Part shown: one piece after another, positions 63,424-64,000 of the stretch
Layout of the letters: each line of letters begins with the position of its first letter
How positions within the stretch are numbered: position 1 is the first letter of the stretch
Origin: JASHPR01 sp963749145
GTDB lineage: Bacteria > Actinomycetota > Actinomycetes > Streptosporangiales > Streptosporangiaceae
Assembly: GCA_963749145.1 (NCBI GenBank)
Contig: CAVVLN010000004.1
Span: forward strand, 1,736,001-1,800,000
Reading direction: 5' to 3'
Length of the DNA: 64,000 nt
Position numbers and translations under genes: made by a program
Notes under the pieces: model-generated
Seen by the model: only the letters and a program-made list of their open reading frames with translations
The model's database searches: none
Told to the model about the DNA's origin: nothing

Positions 63424-64000
63424 GTGGGCGCAACCGGCCCCTCGCCCGCGCGCAGGTTCCGATGGATGGCCGTGGCCACGATCTGCGGCGCGCTCAGCCT
63501 GGCCATCACGGCCTGCTCGGGCGGCAGCAACAGCACCGCGTCATCCGGCGGCAAGCCGGCCGCGACCCACACTCCCTCCGGCCTCGCGGTGTCCATCACG
63601 CCCGCGAACGGCAGCCGCACCGCCCAGCCGGGCCAGGGCATCACGGTCACGGCCGCCCGCGGCAAGCTCGGCAGCGTCAACGTGACCACAGGCGGTGACC
63701 AGGTCACCGGGACCATGAACGCCACGGGCACCGTCTGGCACAGCAACTGGGCGCTCAACGTGTCGCAGAGCTACACGGTCACCGCGAAGGCGGTCGGCAC
63801 GAGCGCGGCCGGCACCTCGGGCAAGACCGTCACGCAGACATCGGCGTTCAGGACCCTGACCCCGGCGCAGACGTTCCAGGCGCAGATTTACGAGGCGCAG
63901 GGCGCGACCTACGGCGTGGGCATGCCGATCATCCTGTACTTCAGCCAGCAGATAACCGACAAGGCGGCCGTCGAGCGGGCCCTGCAGGTGACGTCGTCCA
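63424..64000 (+). CDS. L,D-transpeptidase lipoprotein with Ig-like domains (3' truncated by window edge)
   Basis: First 192 residues. A lipoprotein signal peptide ends in SLAITACSGG, with lipobox cysteine C31. An Ig-like domain follows (about 50-150) with SVNVTTGGDQVTGTMNATG and TVWHSNWALNVSQSYTVTAK, then the next domain start with GVGMPIILYFSQQITDKAAV, as in mycobacterial LdtMt2-type enzymes. The catalytic YkuD domain lies beyond the window. These enzymes make 3-3 crosslinks in peptidoglycan. GTG 63424 follows CCGGAGGTCCAGAG. Being a lipoprotein directly behind two lnt genes, it is a likely Lnt substrate. Confidence 0.85.
   Translation, partial: MGATGPSPARRFRWMAVATICGALSLAITACSGGSNSTASSGGKPAATHTPSGLAVSITPANGSRTAQPGQGITVTAARGKLGSVNVTTGGDQVTGTMNATGTVWHSNWALNVSQSYTVTAKAVGTSAAGTSGKTVTQTSAFRTLTPAQTFQAQIYEAQGATYGVGMPIILYFSQQITDKAAVERALQVTSS

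Noticed and set aside
1..64000. tRNA or rRNA genes, prophage or integrase/attachment sites
   Set aside because: I saw no cloverleaf-like CCA-ending sequence, rRNA segment, integrase or direct repeat pair that would support any of these.

Overview
This is a 64 kb stretch of chromosome from a very GC-rich Actinomycetota (actinomycete). The evidence is strong G/C bias at third codon positions, frequent GTG starts, GTGA/ATGA gene overlaps, an F420-type luciferase-like oxidoreductase, a WXG/ESX-style secreted Rhs toxin, two apolipoprotein N-acyltransferases and actinobacterial glycan enzymes. The species cannot be fixed from the sequence. No rRNA, tRNA, CRISPR array or intact insertion sequence was seen.

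Layout. (1) 1-2.4 kb: end of a peptide-type ABC solute-binding protein with a terminator, a DUF2975 membrane protein plus HTH regulator pair, and two small unknown genes. (2) 2.6-10.7 kb: a catabolic island. A class III CoA-transferase faces a GntR/UTRA regulator, which leads an operon of a ThDP-dependent enzyme, an acyl-CoA dehydrogenase, a flavin/F420 split-barrel protein and an FAD monooxygenase; an LLM oxidoreductase converges on it. An 18-bp palindrome before the CoA-transferase is the best operator candidate. (3) 10.9-17.3 kb: a WXG-like protein and a 1653-aa Rhs toxin with an unrecognised C-terminal toxin, then a DUF6188-like and a frameshifted MafI-like immunity gene; base composition drops at the toxin tip. 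(4) 17.7-21.2 kb: a three-gene overlapping signalling operon (receiver domain fused to a thioredoxin-reductase-like flavoprotein, cNMP-binding histidine kinase, UBP zinc finger). (5) 21.3-25.2 kb: AtuA/DUF1446 protein, a PPOX protein with a DosR/DevR-like upstream box, and an S41 peptidase.

(6) 25.6-52.5 kb: a surface-glycan cluster with methyltransferases, an SDR epimerase, several GT2 enzymes, many GT-C-type membrane proteins (including a tandem duplicate pair and a DUF2079 pair), AsnB, a DUF354 protein, an (alpha/alpha)-barrel protein, a two-domain dehydrogenase and an LPG-synthase-type flippase. The uronate-type chemistry suggested by AsnB plus the dehydrogenase is inference. From about 33.4 to 53.8 kb nearly every gene carries one or more apparent one-base frameshifts while gene order, start/stop overlaps and catalytic motifs are kept. 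Either this part of the assembly has poor consensus or the cluster is decaying; I label these genes pseudogene but give the reconstructed gene.

(7) 52.6-64 kb: cupin, SGNH hydrolase, S53 (sedolisin) peptidase, serS, an EamA transporter, a Pro/Ser-rich membrane protein, tandem lnt genes and the start of an Ig-like L,D-transpeptidase lipoprotein. Across the window, in-frame tandem minisatellites of 18-57 bp sit at gene ends or in linkers, a striking genome habit.
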